From positions 85,674,340-85,738,339 of the forward strand of contig CM043971.1 in assembly GCA_014529385.2 (NCBI GenBank): DNA of 64,000 nt, written 5' to 3'. Below, one piece after another: positions 45,915 to 57,210 of the stretch. Each line of letters starts with the position of its first letter. Positions within the stretch are counted from its first letter, which is position 1. The position numbers and the translations under genes are program-made. Origin of the DNA: Adiantum capillus-veneris. Its lineage: Eukaryota; Streptophyta; Polypodiopsida; Polypodiales; Pteridaceae. Below the pieces are notes generated by a model. The model did no database searches. It saw only the letters and a list, made by a program, of their open reading frames with translations, and was not told the origin of the DNA.

Positions 45915-48181
45915 GTGTTTTATCCCAGGACTAGCCAGAAATGCATTGAATTCATGAGACATATACTCCCCCCCTCGATCGGAATGGAGGGTGCCCGTAG
46001 TGCATTTCGAGACATTTTGACCCATAGCCAAAAATTGTTTGAAGCACATAAAAACGTCGGACTTCGCTTTAAGCAGAAATACCCATGCATGCCTGGAGTA
46101 ATCATCAATGAAAGTCACGATGTAAAGGTAATTGCCCAAGGACGGAGTTTGCATGGGCCCACAAACATCACTATGCACAAGATGAAACCTGCATGCGGCC
46201 CGAACTGAACCATCCTTTGGAAACTTAGAACGCTACATCTTACCCAAAATACAGCCTTCACAAACATGTTTGACAAGTGCTTCAAGAGGCAGCAAAGAAG
46301 CAACCATATCAGATTTTTGCAAACGCAGTAAACTGGCAAAATTTAGATGACCAAAACGTGCATGCCAACGTTTTGCATCTGAAGTAGCCCTTGAATCTAC
46401 AACTGCATTTGCAAAAGTTTGTCATACAAAGTGAGCTTATATAGCCCACGGCACAAAAGCCCAGATGCAACAATTTCATCTACCAAAATTGAGATCGTGA
46501 ACTATACATCTGTCATCCACAAATTTGACTACAAGTCCAGGTCTAGCAAGTGCAGATATAGACAAAAGATTCTTCTTCATCCAGGTACATAAAGTGCATC
46601 AACAAGTGTGAAAGAACTGCCATTTGCAGCAGTAAGCACAATCTTTCCAACTCCTTGAACCGGATAAGAGGCATTGTTGGCGCAAGTGATTGAATTCCCA
46701 TGAGGGACAGACTTGAGAGACGTGAACAATTCACGATGTGAGGTAATGTGCTTTGTAGCACCACTATCGAAATACCACACATGTGAATCTGCAGCAACTG
46801 ACAAGCATGCATCATGGATAGCAGGATTGTAAGTGCACTCTGCGCTAAAAGCCCATTCTACATCAACATCAGCATTACAGTCTCCTTTTACAGAAGACTC
46901 AACAATGGCTGCATTTGTAGTGGAACTAGCATTTGCAGTAGAACCACCCTCTTTCTTCTTAGCCTCTTTTGGCCTTCAACTTAGGATGTTGTTGGATCAA
47001 GTGATTATTAGCTTTACAATAATGGCAACGCATCTTCTTTTTTCCCTTATCACCAGAATTTCCAGACGAATTGTTGCTAGCAGAAGCATTAGGAACAGAG
47101 GTTTTGCCACTCGCAGCAGAACCATAAGAAGTGGCGGCATTGATGTTACCACCCTTTCTTTGAGAAGCAATAAAAGCCTGTTCAACTGCACGTTGCCTAG
47201 GCCTGTTTTTCCTGGAAAGTGACTCTTGTAATAGCAATGTGCATAATGCATCAAACTTGACCACTTCAGGATTTCCTTGAGTCATCAGTCTCCAAGTACT
47301 ACCAAAAGTCTAGTAGGAATCTGGTAAGGCATCAAGAAAAATTTTCACAAGGGAACTGTCTAAAATGACTTCACCTGCAAAAATAAGTTTCTTGACACCA
47401 TCAAGGAAAGTGTCCATATCATCTTCCTCATGTATAATCTTCGACTCCAGCTCTTTACGCAGCAAAGCAATTTTAGCCTCATTGCGACCTGCATAAAGAC
47501 CAACCAATATATCCCAAGCCTATTTTGTAGATTTTGCTGAACGAATATGAGGAACAATGGTGCGCTTCATAGACAACGCAATCAATGCATGAGCCTGTGC
47601 ATCCTTTACATCCCAACGAGATTGTTATGCTGTAGGCAAAACAACTCTAATAGCAGCAATCCTTGCAGCAAGACCTGTAACATCCTCAACATCGCCTACA
47701 TCCTCAGAACCAGGATGTACATCAATGCCCTGCACAATATTCTAGAAACCCTTTGACACAATAACGTGTTGCATCATATAAGCCCACATAGGGTAATTGT
47801 CCCCATCCAACCTGTCCTCAGCAGCAAACATCTTGAAGACATCTGTGTTGTTGTCAGCCATGGTAAATGTTGCACCTGATGTGAAAACTACCCGAAAATA
47901 GGAGAAACGGAGCAGGAACAACACATGTTATATAGCACAAACCATAGAAGACTGTAAGGCACCTGTTATGCAAAAATGGCACTCACAAAAATTCTGCACA
48001 AAATGACAAAATTGCTTGTGTAGACCTACCTGTAGTGGAAACGGAGGCCGAGATGAGCCCGAAATATTTGCTGACCTGCGAACGCTCACCAAACCTCACT
48101 GTAATCAGAGAAAGTGAGTAGATGTGTGTTCGAGCAGCTGGCGACTAACCCCGAGAGAACGTAACCTGCTCTGATACCAAT
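45915..48181 (-). pseudogene. gag: Element B gag, protease and integrase start
   Basis: Gag starts at the ATG at 47861-47859 (MADNNTDVFKMFAAEDRLDG type). Stops lie at about 47742, 47625 and 47520, and the shared TAG at 47312-47310. The knuckle at about 46993-47035 reads CHYCKANNHLIQQH, with His replacing the last Cys. Protease (HVWYFDSGATKHITSH) is at about 46760-46790. Integrase has KHVCEAVFWVRC and HSDVCGPMQTP, VFLLKAKSDVFMCFKQF and HSDRGGEYMSHEF, ending at the A insertion. A primer-binding site (TGGTATCAGAGC, minus) is at 48179-48168, and the leader is 47862-48167. Confidence 0.87.
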
Positions 48182-48407
48182 TGTTGGAATTAGGGTTACA
48201 GAGAAATTCACACAGCTTGGAGAAGACGAAGGAAGCTCAAGGCACACAATAGAGAGTGTGTTACTTAGTGTGCAATGGAAAGATAGATAGCCCTAGAGTG
48301 ATGGGCGTATATATAATGCATGGGGGGAAAAACCTCCTAAAGAGGGAAAAATGCCCCGGCAGTCCTAGTGTGTTCACACACATCACTACCACATGTATAC
48401 GATAACA
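48182..48407 (-). repeat. 5' LTR of copia element B
   Basis: 226 bp with the family ends. The TATA-like tatatataat is at about 48306-48317. It is about 7% different from the B 3' LTR at 10801 by eye, against about 2% between the A LTRs, which agrees with B being older than A. Confidence 0.88.
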
Positions 48408-48588
48408 GTAGGATATCCTCTAGCACTTGATTAACTCTTTCTATTTGACCATCCGTTTCTGGATGATCAGTCGTACTTAGATTAAGTTTAGTTTCCAACT
48501 TTTGGCACACAGCTCTCCAGAAGTGATTATCAAACTTTCGATCTCTATCACTAATGATACTAGTTGGAAGACCGTAGAGTTTATATAT
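48408..48588 (-). pseudogene. int: Element F integrase core, middle piece
   Basis: The minus strand reads KLYGLPTSIISDRDRKFDNH, LNLSTTDHPETDGQIERVNQ and VLEDIL, holding the second Asp and the Glu of the integrase triad. It is bounded by E at 48589 and by the B LTR at 48407. It continues to 59905 upstream and to 10800 downstream. Confidence 0.88.
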
Positions 48589-48847
48589 TGAGGCGGTCCG
48601 GGGCGGGCAACAAGAAGAGTGGCCTCTAGACACCCTTCAAGGCTCCCGTGCTGCTCAATGGGGCTGGAGCACAACACAACACAAACCAAAACAACAAACC
48701 CACAGCCAAATCCCAACTACACAAGGGGCACCACCTAGTCTAAGAGCGAACTAGGACGCAAAAGAGGAGAATCGTTAGAGCAACCCACAAACAAGCAAGG
48801 AATTTACACTAACCCTAACACCAATGGAATACTCTCACACCCTAAAA

Positions 48848-48927
<80 letters not shown>

Positions 48928-51300
48928 TGCTCGGGCTGCTTTGAAACGTATCGGCAATGATCAAGCAAACACAACTATATATTTAAGAAAGAGAGAGAAA
49001 GGGGGAGGGGGTGCTTGTTGCATTAATACCTTCTTACAAATTTGTCATGACAAATCAAAGTGAGATTAGTATTTGTTCAACATAGCTTGCGTAAATTGCA
49101 CCACAACACATCACAAGAAAAGCCACCCCAATCACTGTCTTAAGGCCAGGGGAGTCCTCTCCACCCTGTCGCCCTCTTACAGTATGTGGGATTTATGGCT
49201 AGATTGATGACAACACCAGAGACAAGCTATCAAGAACTTAACAAAAAACACCAAGACACTTACGTATCATTGTTGTCCATTACTTCACGTTGGAAGGGAG
49301 ACAAAGTATCCAAGCTTAGTCCAAATCCACCCTCCTTGATTCAACAAATGTTGGGCTTACACTAGTAGGAGAAATGATAGATTTCCTACTCTCAATTGAA
49401 TGATCACTCTCTCTCTTACAATGGCATAGAGTTTCCTTGCTAATCCCCTATTACAACACATGCACATGCATAAGACAATGAGCTTCCACTCAAGAGCTCC
49501 TTCTAGAGAGGTTGAGCTTGGCTTCTCAAGCTATAGCATAGTGCTCTTGCTTATGGCCCCCCCTTTGTGCTAGCTACACCCTCCTTTTATAGCAATTTTG
49601 AAGGCTAAGGTTACTCCTCTAACCATGGTTGGGTTAGATTTTCAGCAATTTATCTAATTTCTTTTGCTTGGAATTATCAAGAAGTTGGTGAGGAAAGAGA
49701 GAGGAGAGAAATGGAGGTGATAGGACTTTTCATAGTGGGTTAGTGTTAGTAGAGTTAGTATTAATTTACAAATGGAATTGGATATTTACAATGGGAGTAT
49801 CCATGTAGGATACAAATAAGGAAGAAAAAAACTCTTAAGAGGTAAGAAAAGGTGGCTTTCTTACAAGGTTGATGCTCCAAGTGTCTTGAGTAGGGCCGAT
49901 TTTGACGCCTGTTGACGGTCCACTAGCTTTGACGGTACATTTTTTCTCCACTCTTGACCTTCCTTGAGAGACAAGATAATTGAAGCTGAGTAATCAACCA
50001 CCATGATGCTGTCTTTTAAGAGAAGAGGCTGAATTTTGTGGTTTTTTTGATAGATATGGGTAAATTGGAGGAGGAAAAATGAGACTAGGTGGTCAATTTT
50101 GGAATGGAATTGTGTGTGGGAGGTATGAGTTCACCATGGTTTCTCTTATTCTTCAAGGTTGAGGAGAAGGTGAGTAGTGTGCAGAGAGGAGTGGTGAGAG
50201 AGATGGGGATGATGAGTGGAGAAGTGTGTGTGAAAGAGGAAAATGATAAAGTGGAAGAGAAAGTGTGGCTGCATAGCATGGGAAAACTGGGGTCCACTGA
50301 AAAAATCATAGCTCACAGCTCGTAGCTCAAAAAAATATGAAAAAATTTGAGGCAAAAGTTCAGCCCACGAGCTACAACTTTTGTTTGTATCACCTTTTCA
50401 AATTCGGAGAGCAAGTGAACTTTAAAAATTCAGCAAAACCGACCGTTTTTTTTCACTGCAATGTCCTTGTGGGGTCCTTCTTTGGATGATTCTTTTGAAT
50501 ACCTCCAAGAGTGAGCCCTCCATAGTGCATGTATGTATGCCACCTACCCTTGACCTTATTTGGTAGGTCTATAATTGAAGATATTGTTGAGATCATGATA
50601 TAAGTGAATAGTACAACTAAGAAAATCAAATATTGAGGGGTCTAAAAAATATGTACATGTCAAATATAAATAATGTAAGTGGAAAAAATATAAAGGGGTC
50701 AAAAGAAATCTCTCTCATTATGAGGCTACCATAAAAAGATAAATATTTTTGGTGTTCTAATTTTTTAGAAAAAAAACAAAATAGATGTAGGAAGGGAAAA
50801 ATCACAATAGTGAAAAAATATACACATAAATAAAACTAGTTTTTTTGGATTTTCGTTGGGGTGGAGTTACACCAAATATAAGAGAAGCTTACATGAAAAT
50901 ATTTCTATATGGAATAAAGAGTATGAAAAATGGTAAGAAAAATTGTGGTAATAGTGAGGCAATGTACAGAGCATAAATAACACACCTAGGTAGAAATATT
51001 TAAATAAATACCAAAATAATTATGAAAAATCTTTTTATTTAGGCCATATATACAATGCAATATTTACACACAAATGGGCCATAATATACTTATATTTTTT
51101 ATTTATTATTATTTTTTTTTGGCTCAACTAGCCCAATGACTAGCTAATTGAGGGTTTTTTAAGAAGATATGGGAAAAGTCCCGTGACTCACGCACGCCTA
51201 TGTACAGTGAAATGGTAGGGATAGCCACAGTGTTTGGGTGATTTTGGTAGGGTGAGGTAACTCACTGTGGTAATTACAAAGAGCCGAAAAACGGCTATCA
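48589..51300 (-). repeat. 3' LTR of element E
   Basis: In plus orientation it starts TGAGGCGGTCC and ends GGCTATCA. The TATA box (ctataaaagg on the minus strand) is at about 49583-49593. The polypurine tract lies just above, at about 51301-51316. It holds both segments that D lost from one or other LTR. The pyrimidine-rich frames near 50085-50355 are not genes. Confidence 0.9.
48851..48924. repeat. GA microsatellite in E 3' LTR
   Basis: A near-perfect (GA)37 tract. The homologous site in the other E LTR (57488-57529) has 42 bp, and both D LTRs have about 28 bp with an interruption. It gives rise to the Arg/Glu-repeat frame at 48824-49063, which is not a gene. Confidence 0.9.
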
Positions 51301-51328
51301 TTAGCCCTCCCCCTGGATGATGGTATAT

Positions 51329-54300
51329 TCATGTACCATCATAGAGCATCTTTTCCAAAGAGAGTGCTTCAGAGTCCTTGACAAGATCTTCATTGTTTGG
51401 CCCCTCAGAATTTTGGCTGGAGTTACACTCATGCTTCATGTAACAATACTTACATGAGACAGCGGCCTTTGGACAGATCTTTGGTAGATCCTTTGGTAGA
51501 AGGCGACTCAAATAGGGCTTCAAGCGATACCCGTTTACTTTCCTGGAGTGCTCTTTACCATTCAAGTCCATAAGATGATAGTAACTTGAATTGAAAGCCT
51601 TCTTGACTATGTATGGCCCTTGCCATCTAGTTTCAAACTTGGCATCAAAACGATTATCGAGTCGATTGTCATACCTTAGCACCAGATCTCCTTCATTGAT
51701 GCCTTTGTCCTTTAGTTTCTTGTCAAGCTTCTCCTTCGCCTGCATAGCTTTCCTCTTGTAGCACTCGTATGCTGCTTCTCTTTTCCACTCAAGCTCAACT
51801 AAGGTAAGAAGTCTATCCATCCATGCTTCTTGATCATCTTGTGCTGATTTGCCATGAAGTCGCATTGTTGGAATGTTTAGTTCAATTGGCTGTAAAGCCT
51901 CTTGACCATAGACCAAGTGAAATGGTGTGAACTCCGTGGCTTCCCTATATGTGGTTCGATACGCCCACAAGGCACCATCCAAGAAGTCATCCCACAACTT
52001 TGTCTTGTTTTTCACCATCTTTCTAATGATGCCTGCAATGACACCATTAGCTTTTTCTACCAAACCATTTGATTGGGGATAGTAGGGTGTATTGTGACGA
52101 TGTAGAATGTGAAGTTCTTCACAGACTTCTGTGAGCAATCCCTTCCTAAACCCTGGACCATTATCAGAAACAATCTCCAAAGGTGTGCCAAATCTACAAC
52201 AAATGTGAGTGTAGACGAATTTGCTCACTGTCTTCTCATTTACCTTTGCCACACTTTGTGCTTCCACCCACCTAGTCATATAGTCTACAGCCACTAGAAT
52301 GTAGAGTTTACCATTTTTTGTTCTAGGCAGAGGACCCATAGCATCAATGCCCCACTTTTCAAAGGGTCCATTTGCAAGCACGATTTGCCTTGGACCATAA
52401 AACAATCTTCTATTCCCATTTACCTGACAATTGTGACAACTTTTACACCAATGTTGGACATCCACATGCAGACTTGGCCAAACATACCCCGCAAGCAAAA
52501 TCTTCTTCACATTTAATTCTTGGGCAAAATGACCACCACATGCTTCTTCATGCAAACCTTTTAGAATGGCTGGAATTTCCTCAATAGTTGGTACTCTTCT
52601 GCATACTTGATCCCTCCCTCTTTGATAGAGGGAGCCTTCTAGGAAGAGATACATGCTTGCCTTCTTCATGAGTCTCCTCTTCTGAGCCTTCGTGAAGTCT
52701 TGTGGAAACTCGCCCTCCAAAATGTAGCTAATAATGGGAGTCAATGACTCCAATCCCTGGTATCTCGGTTGCTTGACAGTTGCTGCCACCATGATGACCT
52801 GCACTTCTTTCTCAACACATGTAACTACTTGCTGTGCAAGTAAATCGGCATCTTCATTTTGTTTCCTAGGAATATGATATAGTTGCACTTCTTCAAACTG
52901 ATTAAACATCCTACGAATGGCATGAACTTTTGTCCTTAAGCTTTCCTTCTTGCATGCCCAAATGCCTAAAATCTGTTTAACAATGAGAAGTGCACCTCCC
53001 TTTACCATGAGACGTTTTATCCCTTGGCCAATGCACATCTTCAAACCATGATGTAGTGTGTCGTATTCTGCTTCATTGTTGCTAGCTGAACTTGGTAGAT
53101 TGATATTCTCTTTCATGACCACCTCTCCACTTGGGTTGAGCAACACTAGCCCTCCCCCTGCTTTCCCTGTGGCTCGACGAAAAGCTCCATCAAAGAACAA
53201 GGTAAAAGCATTAGGAATACTTTTTGGTGGTGGCAATGGTAGGGTCTTTACTTCAGGCACCTTAATCTCCTTTTCGTGCACCCTCACCCTATAAGTGAGA
53301 ATCCCTGCCAATTGTGCACGCACACTATCTTCTACCTTGAAAGAGTATTGAAACTCTTGCAACTCCATAATCCACTTTGAGATCCTAGTACTAAGATTCA
53401 TTTGAGATGACACCCAAGGGAACAAATTTTCTGCAGTGAGAATTACAAAAGGTTTTGGTAGCAGGTAGGATCTAAACTTTCTCACCGCAAACATGAGAGA
53501 AAGCATCATGAGTTCTGCTTCTGTGTAGTCTCTCTCCAAAGCATTCATGACCCTACTAGCAAAGTAGATGGGTCGCATCCTTGTACTGTGGGGATCTTGT
53601 TGTAGCAACACAGCACCAATTGTTTCCCTTCCAACACTAGAGCTAACAAAGAATGTGTACTCCCAACAAGGAGGCATGAGTGTTGGTAGCTCTGACAAAA
53701 TGACTTTAATGTTACAAAAATACTCTTCAAGCTCATCAGACCATGCAAATTCTACTTGTTGTGTCAACTTTTGCAAAGGATGAAGCAACTCCGAGGCTAA
53801 GGGAATGAAGCGTGACATATACTTCACCTTCTGAATGAAAGAGATGACCTCCTTAAGACTCTTCGGTGATGGGAGCTCAATAAGAGCCTTTGCCTTTGAA
53901 GGATCCACCTCAATGCCTTTATAGGAAACCTTGTGACCGCGCAAGATCACTTCATCCTCACCTATGTGGCACTTGTCGGGGTTGAGTTGACCTCCCATAT
54001 CGTAGAGCTTCTTTAAACCTTCTTCTACCCTTTGTAGATGCAATGATTTTGACCTATAAATACAGAAATCATCGATGAACACCCTAATTGACTTTCCAAA
54101 GAATGTTTGAAACACCATGTTCATGAAACGTTGGAATGTTGCAGGAGCATTTGTCAGACCAAATGGCATGACTCTAAAAGCATAACAACCCCAAGGAGTG
54201 ATAAAGGTTGTTTTCAATTGATCCTCCAATGCGATACCTATTTGAAAGTAACCCGAGTAGCCATCACACACAGTGTACTTCTCATGACCAGCTACTTCAT

Positions 54301-56614
54301 TTAGTATCTCATCCTGAAATGAGAGGGGAAAGTGATCTCTTTTTGTTGCCTCATTAAGTGGACGATAATCCACACACACCCTCCACTTGCCGTTTTTCTT
54401 AGGAGTGACAACAACGGGAGAGACCCACTCTGAATTCTCCACTGGATAAATGAAACATGCTGCTAGAAGCTTTCTTACCTCCTTAAGTAGAGCCTGCTCC
54501 TTAATTACTCCTAGCCTTCGTAGCTTCTGAGCTTTAGGTGTGGCCTCTGGCTTCAACTCAATATTGTGTTGAACAGCATCTACTCCACGCACATCGGTGT
54601 AGTCTTTAGCAAAAATCCTAGGAAATTTCCTTAGCACACATTTTAACTCCTCTCTTTCATCCTTTGTAAGTGTTGTTGATAGAATACCTTCCAGCATCCC
54701 TTCATCTTGAACACCTTCGTTCTCTTGAGGACCTACCTCCTCCAAGCCTTGACAAGAGGTCTCTTGGTTGCTTGGCTTAAACCTTACCCCCATGACTTCG
54801 ATGGAAGACTCCTCTTCAGTAATGCTGCCGCTACTTTCTTCTTCTGAAGTGCTATCGGCCCAACCTTCTTCCGTCTCACTTTGAGATGATTCTTCATGGA
54901 GCTCCTCTTGGCGTTGCTCCTTCATGTCAAAGACAACCTTCTTATGATTGTCATTCCTGCAAATTAATTTCCCACTCTCCCAATCCTGCAAAGCTCGCAT
55001 TTTCATTAGCCATGGTCTTCCTAGGATAAATGGATAACCACTTCCCTTGGTCGACATAACATAAAAATCCACCGCTTTCTTAATGCCAAAGGCCTCTACA
55101 AAGACATTTTTACAAATGCCTACACACCTAGCCTTGCTATTGTTTGCCATCTTGACTTTGATTTCAGGTGTCTCCTGGATGTGCATGCCTAGTCTTTGCA
55201 TGAGTCCCTCTGTCATGATGCAAATTTGTGCACCCCCATCCACTAGACCTTTCCTAACCAATCTTCCTTTGATGTAACAGTCTAGCACCGGTGTAATGTC
55301 CTCATTCATTTCAGCTTGTGCAATTTTTACAACAGGAAAACTCTCTTTTACCTTTCTCCTAGTGCTAACTGCCTTTGTTAAATCCCTCCTAACTTGTGGG
55401 CATAATGCAAGAAACTGAGGCCATGAGATATCAGGACCCTTACCTCGCATGTCTTCCAACAGGTTGTATGGAGCCATACCATGTCCAAGAGGGAAGTCTT
55501 GGAGATTGATACGACGTCGAGTCCTCTTAGCTTCCTTGGTCTCCTTTGCCTTCTTGCCTTGTCCATGGTCACTCTGTGATGGGACACCCTCTTTCTCTTT
55601 ACCTTTTCCTCGGCCACGCTTAATGCCATTTGCTTCCATGTCAACCTCATTTGAGTTTGTCACCTCTACCACATGCACATTTGGATCTTGCAAAGGTGGA
55701 ACTCCTTCTACCCCTTGTGGAGGTGGTCTTGGTCCATTTGGTTTTTGTAGAAGCCTTGGTTGTTGACCAGTTCCTTCACCTGCATTCATCACTAGGTAAT
55801 TCAAGTTAGGTCTCCCTGGCTCCCCACGGGGCCAAGGACAATTATACATCCCATGTCCAGACTCTCCGCAATTCCAACATTGCAAGACTCTCCTAGTTCG
55901 TGGCTCTCTCTCTTCTGACTTCTTTGCTTGTCCCTTTGGACCTACAGCTTGTGCAAAGTGAATTGACAGGCTGCTTAAAGATTCATTTAACTTCTCAATC
56001 ACTTCAGCCGTTACCTCAGGAAGCTCCCTAGATGTTGATGCTTGTGACATACCTTTGGGTCTAAGACCTTCTATTGGAACCTCTCCCCTTAAGCACTTGA
56101 GTTTCCTATACTTCTCAGCAGCCCTAGTTTCAGCTGCATCAAAAGTAGCAGGTGCACCCGCCTCAACTTTTACCTTAAGGTCAGGAAAGAGTCCGGCTAT
56201 GAACCTCTCCTTCTTTAGAAATTCTGCACCATCACCAGGGTTAGCAACATTTCGTATCCATAGAGCCCAAAGACGTAGAAACTCTTGCTTGTACAAGTAG
56301 TAGTCATCTAAGTCTTTTTGCTTATGAGAAACAATGTCTTGCCATAATTTTTGAGTGTTTTGGGGATCAAAGAAGTATTTCTTGAAACGATTCAAAACTT
56401 CTGTGTAATTCCCCTTAACTTCCTCAGGCAAAGAGTCAAACCAAGTGCTAGCATCTTTCCTAAGGACCACCTCAAACATTTCTACACGTTCTTGATCAGT
56501 TATTATCCTCTTGATACGGCAAGACATCTTGAAATTCGCTAAAAATAATTCAGCATCCTCTCCAGGCTCTCCAAAGAAAAGAGGATACCCAGACATTTGG
56601 CGTTGGCTTTCCAT
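51329..56614 (-). CDS. gag-pol: Element E gag-pol polyprotein (1761 aa, unbroken)
   Basis: The ATG at 56614 is shared with D. Domains: gag (about 1-200); CCHC knuckle at about 246-259; protease VDGGAQICIM at about 458-468; RT with [25 protein letters not shown] and FIDDFCIYRSK (about 848); gypsy RNase H at about 987-1075, in which the first Asp position reads SSS and the later Asp site reads AEN, so it is probably dead; archaeal-type RNase H with FFDGAFRRATG, NNEAEYD and VKGGALL; integrase with HHCC, DAMGPLP, SDNGPGF and NGLVEKANG; and a C-terminal GPYIVKKAF module. Residue 1207 (codon 52994-52996) is Gly where D has the catalytic Asp. There is no chromodomain. It would make particles, cDNA and integrase if translated. 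Confidence 0.92.
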   Translation of the reverse strand: MESQRQMSGYPLFFGEPGEDAELFLANFKMSCRIKRIITDQERVEMFEVVLRKDASTWFDSLPEEVKGNYTEVLNRFKKYFFDPQNTQKLWQDIVSHKQKDLDDYYLYKQEFLRLWALWIRNVANPGDGAEFLKKERFIAGLFPDLKVKVEAGAPATFDAAETRAAEKYRKLKCLRGEVPIEGLRPKGMSQASTSRELPEVTAEVIEKLNESLSSLSIHFAQAVGPKGQAKKSEEREPRTRRVLQCWNCGESGHGMYNCPWPRGEPGRPNLNYLVMNAGEGTGQQPRLLQKPNGPRPPPQGVEGVPPLQDPNVHVVEVTNSNEVDMEANGIKRGRGKGKEKEGVPSQSDHGQGKKAKETKEAKRTRRRINLQDFPLGHGMAPYNLLEDMRGKGPDISWPQFLALCPQVRRDLTKAVSTRRKVKESFPVVKIAQAEMNEDITPVLDCYIKGRLVRKGLVDGGAQICIMTEGLMQRLGMHIQETPEIKVKMANNSKARCVGICKNVFVEAFGIKKAVDFYVMSTKGSGYPFILGRPWLMKMRALQDWESGKLICRNDNHKKVVFDMKEQRQEELHEESSQSETEEGWADSTSEEESSGSITEEESSIEVMGVRFKPSNQETSCQGLEEVGPQENEGVQDEGMLEGILSTTLTKDEREELKCVLRKFPRIFAKDYTDVRGVDAVQHNIELKPEATPKAQKLRRLGVIKEQALLKEVRKLLAACFIYPVENSEWVSPVVVTPKKNGKWRVCVDYRPLNEATKRDHFPLSFQDEILNEVAGHEKYTVCDGYSGYFQIGIALEDQLKTTFITPWGCYAFRVMPFGLTNAPATFQRFMNMVFQTFFGKSIRVFIDDFCIYRSKSLHLQRVEEGLKKLYDMGGQLNPDKCHIGEDEVILRGHKVSYKGIEVDPSKAKALIELPSPKSLKEVISFIQKVKYMSRFIPLASELLHPLQKLTQQVEFAWSDELEEYFCNIKVILSELPTLMPPCWEYTFFVSSSVGRETIGAVLLQQDPHSTRMRPIYFASRVMNALERDYTEAELMMLSLMFAVRKFRSYLLPKPFVILTAENLFPWVSSQMNLSTRISKWIMELQEFQYSFKVEDSVRAQLAGILTYRVRVHEKEIKVPEVKTLPLPPPKSIPNAFTLFFDGAFRRATGKAGGGLVLLNPSGEVVMKENINLPSSASNNEAEYDTLHHGLKMCIGQGIKRLMVKGGALLIVKQILGIWACKKESLRTKVHAIRRMFNQFEEVQLYHIPRKQNEDADLLAQQVVTCVEKEVQVIMVAATVKQPRYQGLESLTPIISYILEGEFPQDFTKAQKRRLMKKASMYLFLEGSLYQRGRDQVCRRVPTIEEIPAILKGLHEEACGGHFAQELNVKKILLAGYVWPSLHVDVQHWCKSCHNCQVNGNRRLFYGPRQIVLANGPFEKWGIDAMGPLPRTKNGKLYILVAVDYMTRWVEAQSVAKVNEKTVSKFVYTHICCRFGTPLEIVSDNGPGFRKGLLTEVCEELHILHRHNTPYYPQSNGLVEKANGVIAGIIRKMVKNKTKLWDDFLDGALWAYRTTYREATEFTPFHLVYGQEALQPIELNIPTMRLHGKSAQDDQEAWMDRLLTLVELEWKREAAYECYKRKAMQAKEKLDKKLKDKGINEGDLVLRYDNRLDNRFDAKFETRWQGPYIVKKAFNSSYYHLMDLNGKEHSRKVNGYRLKPYLSRLLPKDLPKICPKAAVSCKYCYMKHECNSSQNSEGPNNEDLVKDSEALSLEKMLYDGT

Positions 56615-56698
56615 TGAATTGATTTCAAAGTGACACCCGTTTTTGTTTCTCTTTCTTAAAAAGATTTACACAATAATGTATCTAGCTTGCAATCTATT

Positions 56699-56917
56699 CT
56701 ACAACAAAATAAAGATATTCACATCAAACGACCTATGATAATCAATAAGAGGTAGGATGACAGGGTTTGGTGATGCGAGAATTTCTCCTACTCTTTGGGC
56801 ACCAAACATGAACACCATACGTTGTTGAAAATGGATTTTCCTACTAATTGCAATGTTTATTCTACTGTGTGGAGTGAAATGGAAGGGGAAAACCTCTATT
56901 CCTGGGCCATTATCCAT
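56699..56917 (-). CDS. Leader ORF b of element E (72 aa, unknown)
   Basis: The counterpart of 14361-14579 in D, with one residue different (Ser for Ile after FTPH). It ends NPVILPLIDYHRSFDV and IFILL and sits 84 bp before the gag ATG. It is homologous to ORF a of the same leader. Function unknown. Confidence 0.5.
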   Translation of the reverse strand: MDNGPGIEVFPFHFTPHSRINIAISRKIHFQQRMVFMFGAQRVGEILASPNPVILPLIDYHRSFDVNIFILL

Positions 56918-56938
56918 GGTCTATGCATGACCTAATGC

Positions 56939-57151
56939 TTAAAACAAAACAAAAATATAGACGTCCAAACTAAGGTCGTACCTAATGAGAGGCAAAATAA
57001 AAGGATTTACTGAAGCGTTTATCTCGGCCAACCTAAGAGGACCTAAAATTCTACGAATGACACGTTGAAATTGCAACTTAGTACTAACGATTATGTGTAG
57101 CTTTTGCCTTGCAATGGGAATGAAGGGATCATACAAATTTTCGTGATTCAT
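56939..57151 (-). CDS. Leader ORF a of element E (70 aa, unknown)
   Basis: The counterpart of 14127-14339 in D, with two substitutions (Glu for Lys at residue 4, Leu for Val at residue 18). It ends NPFILPLIRYDLSLDV and IFVLF. It is the first ORF downstream of the primer-binding site and so the first a ribosome would meet on the element transcript. Confidence 0.5.
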   Translation of the reverse strand: MNHENLYDPFIPIARQKLHIIVSTKLQFQRVIRRILGPLRLAEINASVNPFILPLIRYDLSLDVYIFVLF

Positions 57152-57210
57152 GCAAACTACTTGACTATGCTAAAGGTTGATTCTACACAAAAATACACAA
57201 GCCGTCCTCA

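Larger units (their letters stand above)
10801..48407 (-). mobile_element. Element B: Ty1/copia split by three insertions
   Basis: LTRs of 227 and 226 bp lie at 10801-11027 and 48182-48407. The four internal pieces are 48181-45915 (gag, protease, integrase), 40734-39334 (integrase C-term, RT), 23199-22464 (RT end, RNase H) and 11274-11028 (RNase H end). Each break matches an insertion with a target duplication, and the pieces add up to about 5.1 kb. The two LTRs differ at roughly 17 positions by eye. The flanks (ctcgtatagc on the left, gtaggatatc on the right) give only an imperfect target duplication. The orientation is minus and the domain order gag-PR-IN-RT-RH is that of copia. Confidence 0.87.

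Noticed and set aside
48824-49063. 79-residue ORF with an Arg/Glu repeat
   Set aside because: It is the translation of a GA microsatellite inside an LTR; the homologous LTRs have different tract lengths and frames.
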